NCBI RefSeq assembly: GCF_900113115.1
Contig: NZ_FOOF01000003.1
Coordinates: 186,001-250,000, forward strand
Direction of reading: 5' to 3'
DNA length: 64,000 nucleotides
Source: Duganella sp. CF458
GTDB lineage: Bacteria; Pseudomonadota; Gammaproteobacteria; Burkholderiales; Burkholderiaceae_D
Under the pieces are notes generated by a model. It worked only from the letters and a program-made list of their open reading frames with translations, made no database searches and was not told the origin of the DNA. This document shows positions 17,722 to 26,844 of the stretch, piece after piece; the stretch's first letter is position 1, and each line of letters opens with the position of its first letter. A program made the position numbers and the translations under genes.

Positions 17722-19146
17722 TTAGTCCTTCGTCACGCGCAGCAATTCGGCCGGCGTGGTCACGCCCTGCTGCAGCCAGCGTTCGCCGTCTTCGCGCATG
17801 GTGATCATGCCGCCATGCTGCTGCGCGGTGACGCGGATCTCGGCTTCCGAGGTGCGGTCGTGGATCTGGGCGCGGATATGTTCGTCCGTCTGCAGCAGCT
17901 CGTAGATGCCGACCCGCCCCTGGTAGCCGGTATTGCCGCAATGCTCGCAGCCCACGGCTTTCCATTGCGTGCCGTCGAAGCTCTTGCAGCTCGGGCACAG
18001 CTTGCGCACCAGGCGCTGGGCCAGCACGCCGAGCAGGGACGAGGACAGCAGGAACGGCTCGATCCCCATGTCCAGCAAACGCGTCACGGCGGCAGCCGCG
18101 TCGTTGGTGTGCAGGGTCGCCAGCACCAGGTGGCCGGTCAGCGAAGCCTGCACCGCGATCTGCGCGGTTTCCAGGTCGCGGATCTCGCCAATCATGATCA
18201 CGTCCGGGTCCTGGCGCAGGATGGCGCGCAAGGCCTTGGCGAAGGTCATGTCGATACGCGCGTTGACCTGGGTCTGGCCGACGCCGTGCAGGTCGTATTC
18301 GACCGGGTCTTCCACCGTCATGATGTTGGTGGAGGTGTTGTTCAGCATGGACAGCGCGGCGTACAGCGTGGTGGTCTTGCCGGAGCCGGTCGGGCCGGTG
18401 ACCAGCACGATGCCGTGCGGCTGGTTGATCAGGCTATTGAACTGCCCCGTCATCTTCTCGCTCATGCCGAGGTGGGACAGGTCGAGCCGGCCCGCTTCCT
18501 TGTCCAGCAGACGCAGCACGGCGCGTTCGCCGTGGCCGGTCGGCAGCGTGGAGACGCGCACGTCCACCGGCTTGCCGCCCACGCGCAGCGTGATGCGGCC
18601 GTCTTGCGGCAGGCGCTTTTCGGCGATGTCGAGCTGCGCCATGATCTTGATGCGCGAAATCAGCGAACCGTGGATCGCCTTGCGCGGGCGCACGATGTCG
18701 CGCAGCGCGCCGTCGACACGGAAACGCACCACCGAGGTCTGTTCGAACGGTTCGATGTGAATGTCCGATGCGCCATCGCGCAACGCCTGCGTCAGCAGCG
18801 CATTGATCATGCGGATCACCGGCGCGTCGTCGGACGATTCCAGCAGGTCTTCAATCGCCGGCACGTCCTGCAGCAGCTTGGTCAGGTCCAGGTCGGCGTC
18901 GAATTCTTCCGCCACCTGCGAAGCGTCGCCGCTGGCACTGGCATAGGCGGTGGCAATGGCCGCTTCCAGGTCGGCGCGCGACAGGTGCTTGAGGTTGATG
19001 CGGCCGAAGCGGCGCGACACCTCCGCAATCGCGGAAGCAGGCGTGGCGGCCGACATCATCACATCGACCGCGTGCTCGGCTTCGGCGCTGGGCTGGGCCA
19101 GCACCAGGAAGTCGCGCGCAAAGGCGTAGGGCAGCAGGTTGCTCAT
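17722..19146 (-). CDS. gspE: Type II secretion ATPase GspE
   Basis: This is the cytoplasmic hexameric ATPase that powers pseudopilus assembly. The 474-residue protein has an N-terminal N1E region, Walker [11 protein letters not shown] (251-260), an Asp-box [12 protein letters not shown], a His-box [11 protein letters not shown], and a tetracysteine zinc motif formed by CPSC and CEHC. The start overlaps the gspD stop. It is slightly shorter at the N-terminus than enterobacterial GspE but otherwise complete. Confidence 0.97.
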   Translation of the reverse strand: MSNLLPYAFARDFLVLAQPSAEAEHAVDVMMSAATPASAIAEVSRRFGRINLKHLSRADLEAAIATAYASASGDASQVAEEFDADLDLTKLLQDVPAIEDLLESSDDAPVIRMINALLTQALRDGASDIHIEPFEQTSVVRFRVDGALRDIVRPRKAIHGSLISRIKIMAQLDIAEKRLPQDGRITLRVGGKPVDVRVSTLPTGHGERAVLRLLDKEAGRLDLSHLGMSEKMTGQFNSLINQPHGIVLVTGPTGSGKTTTLYAALSMLNNTSTNIMTVEDPVEYDLHGVGQTQVNARIDMTFAKALRAILRQDPDVIMIGEIRDLETAQIAVQASLTGHLVLATLHTNDAAAAVTRLLDMGIEPFLLSSSLLGVLAQRLVRKLCPSCKSFDGTQWKAVGCEHCGNTGYQGRVGIYELLQTDEHIRAQIHDRTSEAEIRVTAQQHGGMITMREDGERWLQQGVTTPAELLRVTKD

Positions 19147-21347
19147 TGCTGTTGCTTCTGTTCAGGCACGGTGCGCGGCGCCGGTGGAATCGGACGGACC
19201 ATCTGGCCGCCGCCATTCGGCTCGCCGTTCACCAGTTCCGGCAAGGTCGGGCGGCCCAGGTCCTGCACCACCATGCTCGATTCCGGCTTGGACGCTTCCT
19301 GCGAGGCGCGGATGAAGTCGTAGCGGTCGGCCGTCAGGCTCATTTGCTGTTCGCGGTTGCGCACCACCACCGGACGCAGGAACACCATCAGGTTGGTTTT
19401 CTTGCGGCTGCGCTTCTGGTATTTGAACAGGTTGCCGATGATCGGCAGATCGCCCAGGCCCGGCACTTTTTCCACGCCGTCGCTGGTGTCGTCCTGGATC
19501 AGGCCACCAAGGATCAGCACCTGGCCGTCGTCGGCCAGGATATTGGTTTCGATCACGCGGTTCTTCAGGATCAGGCCACTGGTCGAGGTCACGCTGGCAT
19601 CGATGCTCGAACTCTCGTTATAAATGGCCAGCTTGATGGTGCCGCCTTCGGAAATCTGCGGCCGCACCTTGAGCGTGATGCCGACGTCCTTGCGGTCCAC
19701 CGTGGTGAACGGATTGCTGGTGGTGCCGGCCGTGGTGTTGTAGGAGCCGGTCACGATCGGCACGTTCTGGCCGACCTTGATGGTCGCCACTTCGTTGTCC
19801 AGCGTGATCATGTTCGGCGTGGACAGGATGTTGCTGTCGCCGTCCGAACCGAGCGCGTGGGCGATCGCGCCCAGGCCCAGCTTGCCGTTCGCGAGCTGCT
19901 TGAACACGCCCAGCGTCAGGCCGGCGCCCGGCGGCGTCGGCTGCGTGGTACCGGTGGCGCCGTTGGACAGGTTGTTCAGGCTGATGATGTTGTTGCCGGA
20001 ATCGGTGGCGAACGAGGTGCCGCCGCCGATGCGGTAGCTGCTGTTGGAGTTGCCGCTCAGGCCGGCCCACTGCACGCCGAATTCGGACAGCTTGTCGGCG
20101 TTGACTTCGACGATCATCGATTCGATATAGACCTGGGCGCGGCGCACGTCCAGCTGGTCGATCACGCTGCGCAGGTTGCGGTAAACGGCTTCCGGCGCGG
20201 TGATGATCAGGGTGTTGGTGGTGGCGTCCGCCTGGATATAGCCGGCCGAACCGCCGCCGCCGCCCTGCGAGCCGCTGCGGCTGCCGCTTTGCAGCGCAGG
20301 ATTGCTCGGGCCATTCTGGCCGCTGCCCGACTGCGAGGATGCGCCCAGGCCGGACTGGCCCATCTGGCTGTTGCCGGCGCCGGCGCCGCCCAGCGAGGAC
20401 AGGCTGCCGCTATTGCTGCCGGACTGGCTGCTGCCGCCATCGCCCGACACCACGGATCGCAGGGTCTCGGCCAGCTTGGTGGCTTCCGCATTCTTCAGGT
20501 AGACCACGTGCACATTGCCGGCCTGCGCGGTCGGCTGGTCCAGCTTTGCGATCAGCGACTTGGCCAGGTTGGCGCGTGCCGCCGACGGTGCCCGCACCAC
20601 CAGCGAATTGGTGCGCGGGTCCGGCACCAGGGTGACGCGGCCGGAGTCGCCGCCGGCGCCCGGTTCCATCAGCTTGTTGATCATGGCCGCCAGGTCGCTG
20701 GCGATGGCGTAGCGCACCGGCACCACGTCCAGGTCGGCCGACGACGGCGCATCGAGCGAAGCCACGATCTTGGCCAGGCGCTTCAGGTTGTCCGAATAGT
20801 CGGTGATCACCAGGGTGTTGTTGCCCGGGTTGGCGTTGATGGTGTTGTTCGGCGTGATCAGGGGCCGCAGCACGGTCACCAGGTTGGCCGAGTTTTCGTG
20901 GTTCAGGTGGAACACCTGGGTCACGATCTGGTCGCCCTGCGGGCTTTTCTGGCCGCCGATCACGGTCGGCGACGCCTGCAGCTTGGCTTCCGCTTCCGGC
21001 ACCACCTTGGCGTAGCCGTCGCCGCTGACGATGGCGTAGCCTTGCAGGCGCAGCGCGGAGGCCAGCAGCTGGAAGGCTTGCGATTTGGTGATGGATTTTT
21101 CCGACACCAGGGTCAGCGTGCCTTTCACGCGCGGGTCGATCAGGAAGGTGATGTTGGTGTAGTGGCCGACGGCCTTGATCACCGATTCGATGTCGGCGCC
21201 GACAAAATTCAGCGCGGCTTCGTCATTGGGCTGGGCCCAGGCCGGCACCGGAGCGGCGGCAGGCGCCAGCGCACAGCACAACAGCGCGGCAGCGCTCAGG
21301 CGGCGCAGCGCCGGGAAGGAGGTTGGGCTTGCAGTGTGTGTTTTCAT
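19143..21347 (-). CDS. gspD: Type II secretion system secretin GspD
   Basis: This is the outer-membrane secretin forming the exit channel. The 734-residue precursor has a signal peptide cleaved near PAWA-QPND (about 38), the N0 domain ([16 protein letters not shown]), N1-N3 repeats, and the secretin core with [14 protein letters not shown] and [10 protein letters not shown]. Within N3 there is a Gly/Ser/Gln-rich low-complexity insert at about residues 301-369. A C-terminal tail rich in Pro follows the S domain region. ATG overlaps the gspN stop by one base (TAATG). Confidence 0.97.
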   Translation of the reverse strand: MKTHTASPTSFPALRRLSAAALLCCALAPAAAPVPAWAQPNDEAALNFVGADIESVIKAVGHYTNITFLIDPRVKGTLTLVSEKSITKSQAFQLLASALRLQGYAIVSGDGYAKVVPEAEAKLQASPTVIGGQKSPQGDQIVTQVFHLNHENSANLVTVLRPLITPNNTINANPGNNTLVITDYSDNLKRLAKIVASLDAPSSADLDVVPVRYAIASDLAAMINKLMEPGAGGDSGRVTLVPDPRTNSLVVRAPSAARANLAKSLIAKLDQPTAQAGNVHVVYLKNAEATKLAETLRSVVSGDGGSSQSGSNSGSLSSLGGAGAGNSQMGQSGLGASSQSGSGQNGPSNPALQSGSRSGSQGGGGGSAGYIQADATTNTLIITAPEAVYRNLRSVIDQLDVRRAQVYIESMIVEVNADKLSEFGVQWAGLSGNSNSSYRIGGGTSFATDSGNNIISLNNLSNGATGTTQPTPPGAGLTLGVFKQLANGKLGLGAIAHALGSDGDSNILSTPNMITLDNEVATIKVGQNVPIVTGSYNTTAGTTSNPFTTVDRKDVGITLKVRPQISEGGTIKLAIYNESSSIDASVTSTSGLILKNRVIETNILADDGQVLILGGLIQDDTSDGVEKVPGLGDLPIIGNLFKYQKRSRKKTNLMVFLRPVVVRNREQQMSLTADRYDFIRASQEASKPESSMVVQDLGRPTLPELVNGEPNGGGQMVRPIPPAPRTVPEQKQQQ

Positions 21348-22120
21348 TATCGGAACTCTAGTGCAATGACGTTTTTAACGCTGTTTGGCTTACGCTGGCC
21401 CAGCATGCTTAACAAGCCGCCAAGCTGGTCTTCAAATCCTGTTGCCGCTTCCGCCTGGCCGGAAAACTCCAAGCGGCCCTGCGCGAACTTTCCCGCACCG
21501 CTTAACAGCAGCGGGCCGCGTTGCGAATTCAGCGCCAGCGCGGCTTGCTGGCCTTTCCAGTCGAAGGCCAGCTGGTAACTGCCCAAAGGCTTCACCGGCG
21601 TCAGGCGCGACGACATGTCCTGCATTTCCAGCGTGGTGCGCCCGTTCAGCGACACCGCCTGTCCTGCGCGCGCCAGGTGCAGCGACGACCAGGACAATTT
21701 CATGCGGCCGCTCGGCGCCAGGGTGTTCAGGGGCGCGCCCAGTCCGGCCAGGCCGTCGGCCGGCAGCATCAGGGCGGCCGGGCTGACGTCCCAGCTGCTC
21801 CAGCCACCGCGCAGCGACACCGGCTGCGTCAGCGCGTCCGGATTTTGCAATTCCACGTCCACGCTGCCGAACAGCACCAACGGCGACAAGCGCCAGCTGA
21901 AGCGTCCGGGCAGCAGCGGCGTCACCGCGCCATCCTTGCTGGCGGCGCCGCCGATGAAGGCGGAACCGCGCCACAGCGTACCCTGCGCATCGCCCAGGGT
22001 CAAACGGCCGCCGCTCTGGCTTTCCACCACTTGCCCCATCCAGCTGGCGGGCAGGAAAACCAGCACCGTCAGGCCTGCGCTGAGCACAATGGCCAGCAAC
22101 CACAAGACCGCGCGCTTCAT
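21347..22120 (-). CDS. gspN: Type II secretion system protein GspN
   Basis: This is a 257-residue single-pass protein with an N-terminal membrane segment (about 5-25) and a periplasmic beta-rich region, matching the GspN family of non-enterobacterial T2SS operons. Diagnostic blocks are LPASWMGQVVESQSGGRLTLGDAQGTLWRGSA and GAGKFAQGRLEFSGQAEA. GspN is an optional component of uncertain role. It is coupled to gspM (four-base overlap) and gspD (one-base overlap). Confidence 0.9.
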   Translation of the reverse strand: MKRAVLWLLAIVLSAGLTVLVFLPASWMGQVVESQSGGRLTLGDAQGTLWRGSAFIGGAASKDGAVTPLLPGRFSWRLSPLVLFGSVDVELQNPDALTQPVSLRGGWSSWDVSPAALMLPADGLAGLGAPLNTLAPSGRMKLSWSSLHLARAGQAVSLNGRTTLEMQDMSSRLTPVKPLGSYQLAFDWKGQQAALALNSQRGPLLLSGAGKFAQGRLEFSGQAEAATGFEDQLGGLLSMLGQRKPNSVKNVIALEFR

Positions 22121-22635
22121 TGTGCGGAAGACTCCTGGCGCAGGGTCAGGTTGGCATCCACCTGGCCGGCGGGGCCTTGCTGCGTCACGCTGCCTTCCTG
22201 CACCACCACGCGCTGCTCACGGCGCATCGCGTCCAGCCAGGTCACCAGGCCGGGAAACGGCACACCCTTGAATTCCACTTTAATGTAATCGCCCGTGACT
22301 GCCAGGTTTTGCGTGGCCAGGCCGGCCGCTTGCAGCCGCGCCGCCACACCGTCCTTGCTCAAAGGCTGCGGCTGGACCGGCGGCTGGGCCGCCAACTGGG
22401 TCGCCTCGCCGGCCAGCGCCTGCAGCTCCGCCAATTGCTGGTTCATGCGCGGCAGGTCTTTTTGCAGCCTGGCGCGGCCAGTCAAGGCCGGGTCGATCAG
22501 CACGCCCCATACCAGGCCCAGGGCAACCACGATGCCGCCGATGGCCAGCATGCGCTGCTCCTGTTCGTTGCGCGCGCCCCACCAGGCGGCGGCCGCCGCG
22601 CGGTAGCCGTTGATCTTGTCGTTCAGGCGCGCCAT
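22117..22635 (-). CDS. gspM: Type II secretion system protein GspM
   Basis: This inner-membrane protein of the assembly platform pairs with GspL. The 172-residue product has a short cytoplasmic N-terminus (MARLNDKINGYRAAAAAWWGARNEQEQR), one transmembrane segment (about 30-50) and a periplasmic ferredoxin-like domain. I chose the ATG at 22635, which overlaps the gspL stop by one base (TAATG). An upstream frame adds nine unlikely residues. Confidence 0.93.
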   Translation of the reverse strand: MARLNDKINGYRAAAAAWWGARNEQEQRMLAIGGIVVALGLVWGVLIDPALTGRARLQKDLPRMNQQLAELQALAGEATQLAAQPPVQPQPLSKDGVAARLQAAGLATQNLAVTGDYIKVEFKGVPFPGLVTWLDAMRREQRVVVQEGSVTQQGPAGQVDANLTLRQESSAQ

Positions 22636-23867
22636 TACTTGCCCCCTGCCTTCACCAGCCACACGCCCGGGCCGCTTTCGGTGGCGCTCATCTTGCGCTG
22701 GGCCAGCGCGGCCTGCACTTGCGCCAGCGCGTTGGCGTCGACGCTGTTCGGCTTGAACTTGACCGTCATGCTGCGTTCCTTGTAATCGATGCCCGCCACC
22801 GCTTCGCGGTTGGGCAGCACGGCCAGCGCTTCGCCCAGCACCGCGCTCATCGTGGTGAATTCGTCGGCCGTGCCGCCGCCGCTGCCGGCGCGCGCCACCG
22901 CGATATTGCGCCGCATTTGCTCAACCGGGTCGCCGATCATCGGCAGGTTCGGGTAGGCGGAGCGGAACACCTGCGTCATGTTCTGGCGCAGCGCGCTTTC
23001 CTCGCGCTTGAGGCGCATCCATTCCCAGTTCATGCCGACGATATTGACCAGCACGGCGGCGACGGCGATGCGGTAAGGCCATTTCCAGCGCGCCCAGGCG
23101 CGCGCGGTAGCGCCGCTGACGGCGCCCAGGCCGGCCGCCAGGTCGAACGGTACCGCTTTCGCAGCGGCGATGCGGTGCACCCAGTTGTCTTCTTCCAGCG
23201 TGATGCCGGGCACGTTGGCCGCTGCCGCCGCATATTCGGCACGCTGGGCCGGCGCCACGTACAGCGTGACCGGAGCCTCGCCGGCCAGTGCGCGCAGGGT
23301 GTGCAGCGCCGCTTCGGCGGCATTCGGCAGGGTCAGGCCCAGGCCTTCATTGGGGGCGCTGCGCAAGGTCAGTTCCAGGCCGGCGTCGTCCACGCCCAGG
23401 GCGGCCGACACGCTGCCCGGCGCCAGCGGCAGGCTCAGTTGCACCGGCAGCGCGGATACGCCGTGCGCGCCTTGCGCCACCAGGGCCTTGACCAGCACTT
23501 CCAGCCAGGCGCGGTTGGCCACCGCCACCACGCGTTCGTCGCTGTCGCCGCTGGCCGGCGCCAAGGCCAGCACGCAGTCGGCCGGATCGCCCAGCACTTG
23601 TTCTTCCACCAGGTTCGGCAGGGCGGCCTTCAAGCGGGCGCCCGACAGCGGCGGCATTTTGACTTTCAGCAGCGAGACATCGGCGGCGGCCAGCAGCAGC
23701 ACCACGCGGCGCGCGCCCGACACCAGCTGGCCCAGGTTGCCCAGCGCACCGGCGCCCTGCTGCATCACGTTGCCGCCATCGCCCACCAGCGCGAACTGGC
23801 AACTCGCCGGCACGCCGTTGTCGGCGGCCGCGGCGCGGGCCGGATACCGAATGTAGAGTGTTGTCAA
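22635..23867 (-). CDS. gspL: Type II secretion system protein GspL
   Basis: GspL connects the ATPase GspE to the inner-membrane platform. The 410-residue protein has an actin-like cytoplasmic domain (about 1-250), a transmembrane helix near 270 (WPYRIAVAAVLVNIVGM) and a periplasmic ferredoxin-like domain with EALAVLPNREAVAGIDYKERSMTVKF. Order and overlap with gspM are standard. The gap to gspK is 19 bases, the widest within gspG-gspN. Confidence 0.94.
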   Translation of the reverse strand: MTTLYIRYPARAAAADNGVPASCQFALVGDGGNVMQQGAGALGNLGQLVSGARRVVLLLAAADVSLLKVKMPPLSGARLKAALPNLVEEQVLGDPADCVLALAPASGDSDERVVAVANRAWLEVLVKALVAQGAHGVSALPVQLSLPLAPGSVSAALGVDDAGLELTLRSAPNEGLGLTLPNAAEAALHTLRALAGEAPVTLYVAPAQRAEYAAAAANVPGITLEEDNWVHRIAAAKAVPFDLAAGLGAVSGATARAWARWKWPYRIAVAAVLVNIVGMNWEWMRLKREESALRQNMTQVFRSAYPNLPMIGDPVEQMRRNIAVARAGSGGGTADEFTTMSAVLGEALAVLPNREAVAGIDYKERSMTVKFKPNSVDANALAQVQAALAQRKMSATESGPGVWLVKAGGK

Positions 23868-23886
23868 AGCTGGCCTTCCCTATTCC

Positions 23887-24867
23887 TTAAATTTCCCGTA
23901 TCCACACCACCTGGGTGCCGTTCTGGTCGCGATGGATCAGCGACCACGACACCAGTTCCGCCCGATCCAGCTTGACCCGGCTCATCACCAGGAAGTAATC
24001 GCTGCGGCAATCCATATCGCTGTCCTGCAGCAGCGGCGGCTTACCCGCGTTCTGCTTGAAGTTGCCGACGTTGAGGAACGGGGCGCGCTTGCGCGCCACC
24101 ACCAGGTTCTGCCCCTCCGACAGCGAGCCGTTGATCAGGGCCGCCAGCACTTCCGCCGGCGCCGTGTTGACGTTGACCGGCGTCGCCGCCGGCAGCACGA
24201 CGACAAAATCGCGCAGCTTGTCGATGGCTTTCTGGTCGAAACCCGACACCGACAGCAGGTCCTCGGCCCGCAGCATCTTCATCGGCTGTCCGCTGCCCGG
24301 CAGCACCGGCTCGATGTCCGGCGTGGGCGGGGTTCCCGGCGGCGGCTGCAGCAAGCCGGCGCCCTCGCTGCGCGCCACCTGGGTCGCGACCGCCTTGGCC
24401 AGCGCCGGATCCAGCTGCAGGATCTGCAGCAGCCGCGCAAAGACCGCCATCTGCTTCTTGTTGATGCCGCCAGCCCCGGTCGTACTGGCCAGATTTACAA
24501 GATTGTAGCGCGATTGTGCGTCGTAATTCTGTCCAGAAATGGTAGCGTCGAAAGTTTCGCCTTCGATCTTTTCGCGTTTGACGAAGTCGTCGAGCCGGGT
24601 TTCGGCCAACGGCGTGGCCCACAGGCCGTCGGCGCGCGTCATGGTACGGCTATCCAGCATGTCCTGGCGCAGGATAAGCCTCGCCAGATCAAGGCCGGAA
24701 CGCACGATCCAGCGCGTCTGGGAATGCAGGCGCTGGTTTTCGATCGAGCGTACCTGCACCTGCTGCTGCCAGAACAGGCTGGCCACGATGGTCACGGCCA
24801 GGGTGGTCAATAGTAGCGCCGTAACAACAGCTACCCCGCGCTGGCGGGCCGCAAAGCGTGGTTTCAT
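23887..24867 (-). CDS. gspK: Type II secretion minor pseudopilin GspK
   Basis: This is the large minor pseudopilin at the pilus tip. The 326-residue protein starts MKPRFAARQRGVAVVTALLLTTLAVTIVASLFW. It has a prepilin peptidase site at G-VAVV and, as usual for GspK, no Glu5. The big insertion domain has the SVSGFDQKAIDKLRDFVVVLPAATPVNVNTAPAEVL signature. The ATG at 24867 overlaps the gspJ stop. A longer frame from 25152 runs antiparallel to known gspJ sequence and is not used. Confidence 0.95.
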   Translation of the reverse strand: MKPRFAARQRGVAVVTALLLTTLAVTIVASLFWQQQVQVRSIENQRLHSQTRWIVRSGLDLARLILRQDMLDSRTMTRADGLWATPLAETRLDDFVKREKIEGETFDATISGQNYDAQSRYNLVNLASTTGAGGINKKQMAVFARLLQILQLDPALAKAVATQVARSEGAGLLQPPPGTPPTPDIEPVLPGSGQPMKMLRAEDLLSVSGFDQKAIDKLRDFVVVLPAATPVNVNTAPAEVLAALINGSLSEGQNLVVARKRAPFLNVGNFKQNAGKPPLLQDSDMDCRSDYFLVMSRVKLDRAELVSWSLIHRDQNGTQVVWIREI

Positions 24868-25532
24868 ACGGACCCCAGCAGGAAAACTTTGACCAGCGGC
24901 GCCGGCTGGCCCTGGATCTGCAGCGAGATTTCCAGCCCGGTCGGGCCTTCCGCCTTGTTCGCTGGCTTGGGGGTGAAGTCCTTGCACTTGTTCGGGTCGG
25001 GATCTTCGCATTTCGGTGCGGCAGGCTCGCTGGCGGCATTGTTCGGCTGCCGCCAGCCGCCGCCTTCCCACACCCGGAATTCCATATTGGCCACGCCGGC
25101 CTGCAAGCCCACCATCGACTGCGTCGTGCTTTGTTCGAGGGCGGCCTTCCACAGCGCGTCCAGTTGCAGCAGGTCGCGCGCACCCTGCGACTCGGTGCGC
25201 GCCAGCAGGCCGTCGCGGATGGTGTAGCTGACCACCTGCAGCTGCGACGCCGCATTCTCGACCAGCACGGTGCGCACAAAGACCAGGCGGTTACTTTCGG
25301 CCAGCATGTTCTGGCGTTCGCGCAGCAGCGTCTTGTCGGCGATCTGTTCCAGGTCGCTTTGCAGCTGGGCGAAGGTGAGCTGGGTGCCGCGCGTCTGCTC
25401 CATGTTCTGCGTCAACTGCTCGCGCGAACGCACGATGCCGTCCAGCCCGCGCCAGCCCAGCACGGCGACGATGGCCAGCACGGTGATCGCCACCAGCAGT
25501 TCAATCAGGGTAAAGCCGCGCGCGCTGTTCAT
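24864..25532 (-). CDS. gspJ: Type II secretion minor pseudopilin GspJ
   Basis: This 222-residue minor pseudopilin has the cleavage motif SARG-FTLIELLVAITVLAIVAVLGWRGLD, including Glu5, and the GspJ signature TLLRERQNMLAESNRLVFVRTV. It forms a tip complex with GspI and GspK. Four-base overlaps join it to gspI and gspK. Confidence 0.95.
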   Translation of the reverse strand: MNSARGFTLIELLVAITVLAIVAVLGWRGLDGIVRSREQLTQNMEQTRGTQLTFAQLQSDLEQIADKTLLRERQNMLAESNRLVFVRTVLVENAASQLQVVSYTIRDGLLARTESQGARDLLQLDALWKAALEQSTTQSMVGLQAGVANMEFRVWEGGGWRQPNNAASEPAAPKCEDPDPNKCKDFTPKPANKAEGPTGLEISLQIQGQPAPLVKVFLLGSV

Positions 25533-25891
25533 TCCTGCAGCACCAGTTGGTTCAGGGACGTGATGCGGCGTTGCGGCGCGCTCGCTTCGAAGACGCTCAC
25601 TTCGATCCGGCGCATGCGCGGGTTCGGCAGCGTGAACACCACTTCTTCACAAATGAAGTTGAAATCGGCTTGCGGGCACTCGAAGGTGGTCTTGCCCGGC
25701 GCCGGCCACACCTTGGCCAGGCGCACCTGCACCATGCGGTTTTCGGCCGACCAGATGGCCATCATATTGGTGCGCAGGCCTTCGCTGTTCTGGGTCAGGC
25801 TGCCCATGGCGCGCAAGGCGGCGCCCAGCGCGGTGCAGACGATCAGCAGCGCCACCAGCACTTCCAGCAGGGTAAAGCCTCGTTGCCGCAT
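25529..25891 (-). CDS. gspI: Type II secretion minor pseudopilin GspI
   Basis: This 120-residue minor pseudopilin starts MRQRG-FTLLEVLVALLIVCTALGAALRAMGSL, with Glu5 present. It ends with the short beta domain containing NRMVQVRLAKVWPAPGKTTFECPQADFNF. It nucleates the tip complex with GspJ and GspK. It lies three bases downstream of gspH and overlaps gspJ by four bases. Confidence 0.95.
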   Translation of the reverse strand: MRQRGFTLLEVLVALLIVCTALGAALRAMGSLTQNSEGLRTNMMAIWSAENRMVQVRLAKVWPAPGKTTFECPQADFNFICEEVVFTLPNPRMRRIEVSVFEASAPQRRITSLNQLVLQE

Positions 25892-25894
25892 AGT

Positions 25895-26401
25895 TCAGTC
25901 CACCGTGAAATGGCCGACACCGTCGGCACGGATGACGGCGCGCAGGTCGCCGCTGGCCATGGTCAGCGCGAAAGGCCGGTCGACCGGCTCGCGGCCGAAC
26001 ACGATGCGCATGCTGCCCGGCACATTGGTCGGCGGGTCGAGCAGCAGGGTCATGGGGCTGAACTGAAAAGGACGCTCGCGCAGCAGGTCGTCCTGCGGCA
26101 GCGTTTCCCAGGTCTTGTCGTTACGCACCAGGAAGCGGTAACTGTCCGGTCCTGCCTCGAAGGCGATCGGCCGGTTGCGCACGATGGCTTCATCGCGCGC
26201 CAATTGCATCAGGAGCGCGATGCGCTGCGCTTCCTTCTGCATGGCTTGCGCCTGGGACGGCGCGACATTCATCACGGTCAGGCCGAGCGTGATGCCGATG
26301 ATGACCAGCACCACCAGCAGCTCGATCAGCGTAAAGCCGTCCCGATGCGCGGCCCAACGCGCGGCCGAACGCTTAGATTTCCCAGGAACCGATATCTGCA
26401 T
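25895..26401 (-). CDS. gspH: Type II secretion minor pseudopilin GspH
   Basis: This minor pseudopilin bridges the tip complex and the GspG shaft. It has 168 residues from the ATG at 26401, with leader MQISVPGKSKRSAARWAAHRDG, the processing site G-FTLIELLVVLVIIGITLGL and a GspH beta domain. This start lies 29 bases inside gspG. No later in-frame start precedes the prepilin motif, so the overlap is probably real. Confidence 0.92.
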   Translation of the reverse strand: MQISVPGKSKRSAARWAAHRDGFTLIELLVVLVIIGITLGLTVMNVAPSQAQAMQKEAQRIALLMQLARDEAIVRNRPIAFEAGPDSYRFLVRNDKTWETLPQDDLLRERPFQFSPMTLLLDPPTNVPGSMRIVFGREPVDRPFALTMASGDLRAVIRADGVGHFTVD

Positions 26402-26807
26402 CGTCGCCGCTGCCGCCTGGCTGGCCGTCGGCGCCATAGGAGAACACATCGATTTCACCTTTTACGCCCGGGGACAGGAACTGGTACGGGTTGCCCCACG
26501 GGTCCTTCGGCATTTTTTCCAGGTACGGCGCCTTCCAGCCGTTGGCGGCGGGGCCGGCGGTCGGCTTGGCCATCAGCGATTGCAGGCCCTGCTCGGTGGT
26601 CGGGTAGCGCTGGTTATCCAGCTTGTACATCTTCAGCGCCTGCATGATGGTGGAGATTTCGACCTTGGCAGCGGCAGTCTTGGACTGGCCGACGCGGTCC
26701 AGCACCTTAGGCAGCACCAGTGCCGCCAGCACGCCCATGATCACGACAACCACCATGATTTCAATCAGCGTGAAGCCGCCGGAGCGGCGTTTGCTTGGTT
26801 TTTGCAT
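26373..26807 (-). CDS. gspG: Type II secretion major pseudopilin GspG
   Basis: This is the main shaft subunit of the pseudopilus. The 144-residue precursor MQKPSKRRSGG-FTLIEIMVVVVIMGVLAALVLPKVLDR has a PilD-type cleavage site with Glu5. It carries the GspG signature LDNQRYPTTEQGLQSLMAKP and a calcium-site region near the C-terminus (DVFSYGADGQPGGSGDDADI). It is the first gene of the operon. The prepilin peptidase GspO/PilD is not in the window. Confidence 0.97.
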   Translation of the reverse strand: MQKPSKRRSGGFTLIEIMVVVVIMGVLAALVLPKVLDRVGQSKTAAAKVEISTIMQALKMYKLDNQRYPTTEQGLQSLMAKPTAGPAANGWKAPYLEKMPKDPWGNPYQFLSPGVKGEIDVFSYGADGQPGGSGDDADIGSWEI

Positions 26808-26832
26808 AAGATTCACTAAAAATTAAACTGGC

Positions 26833-26838
26833 AGTATA
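26833..26838 (-). promoter_or_regulatory. Possible -10 of the T2SS operon
   Basis: TATACT reads leftward here, 25 bases upstream of the gspG ATG and overlapping the stop of the upstream amidohydrolase by only its neighbourhood. No good -35 sits 17 bases further, so the operon may instead be read from upstream. Confidence 0.25.
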
Positions 26839-26844
26839 AGTGAT

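Noticed and set aside
19146-21578. 810-residue open frame opposite gspD
   Set aside because: It is a shadow of the secretin gene; low-complexity Arg/His/Gly/Ala content only.
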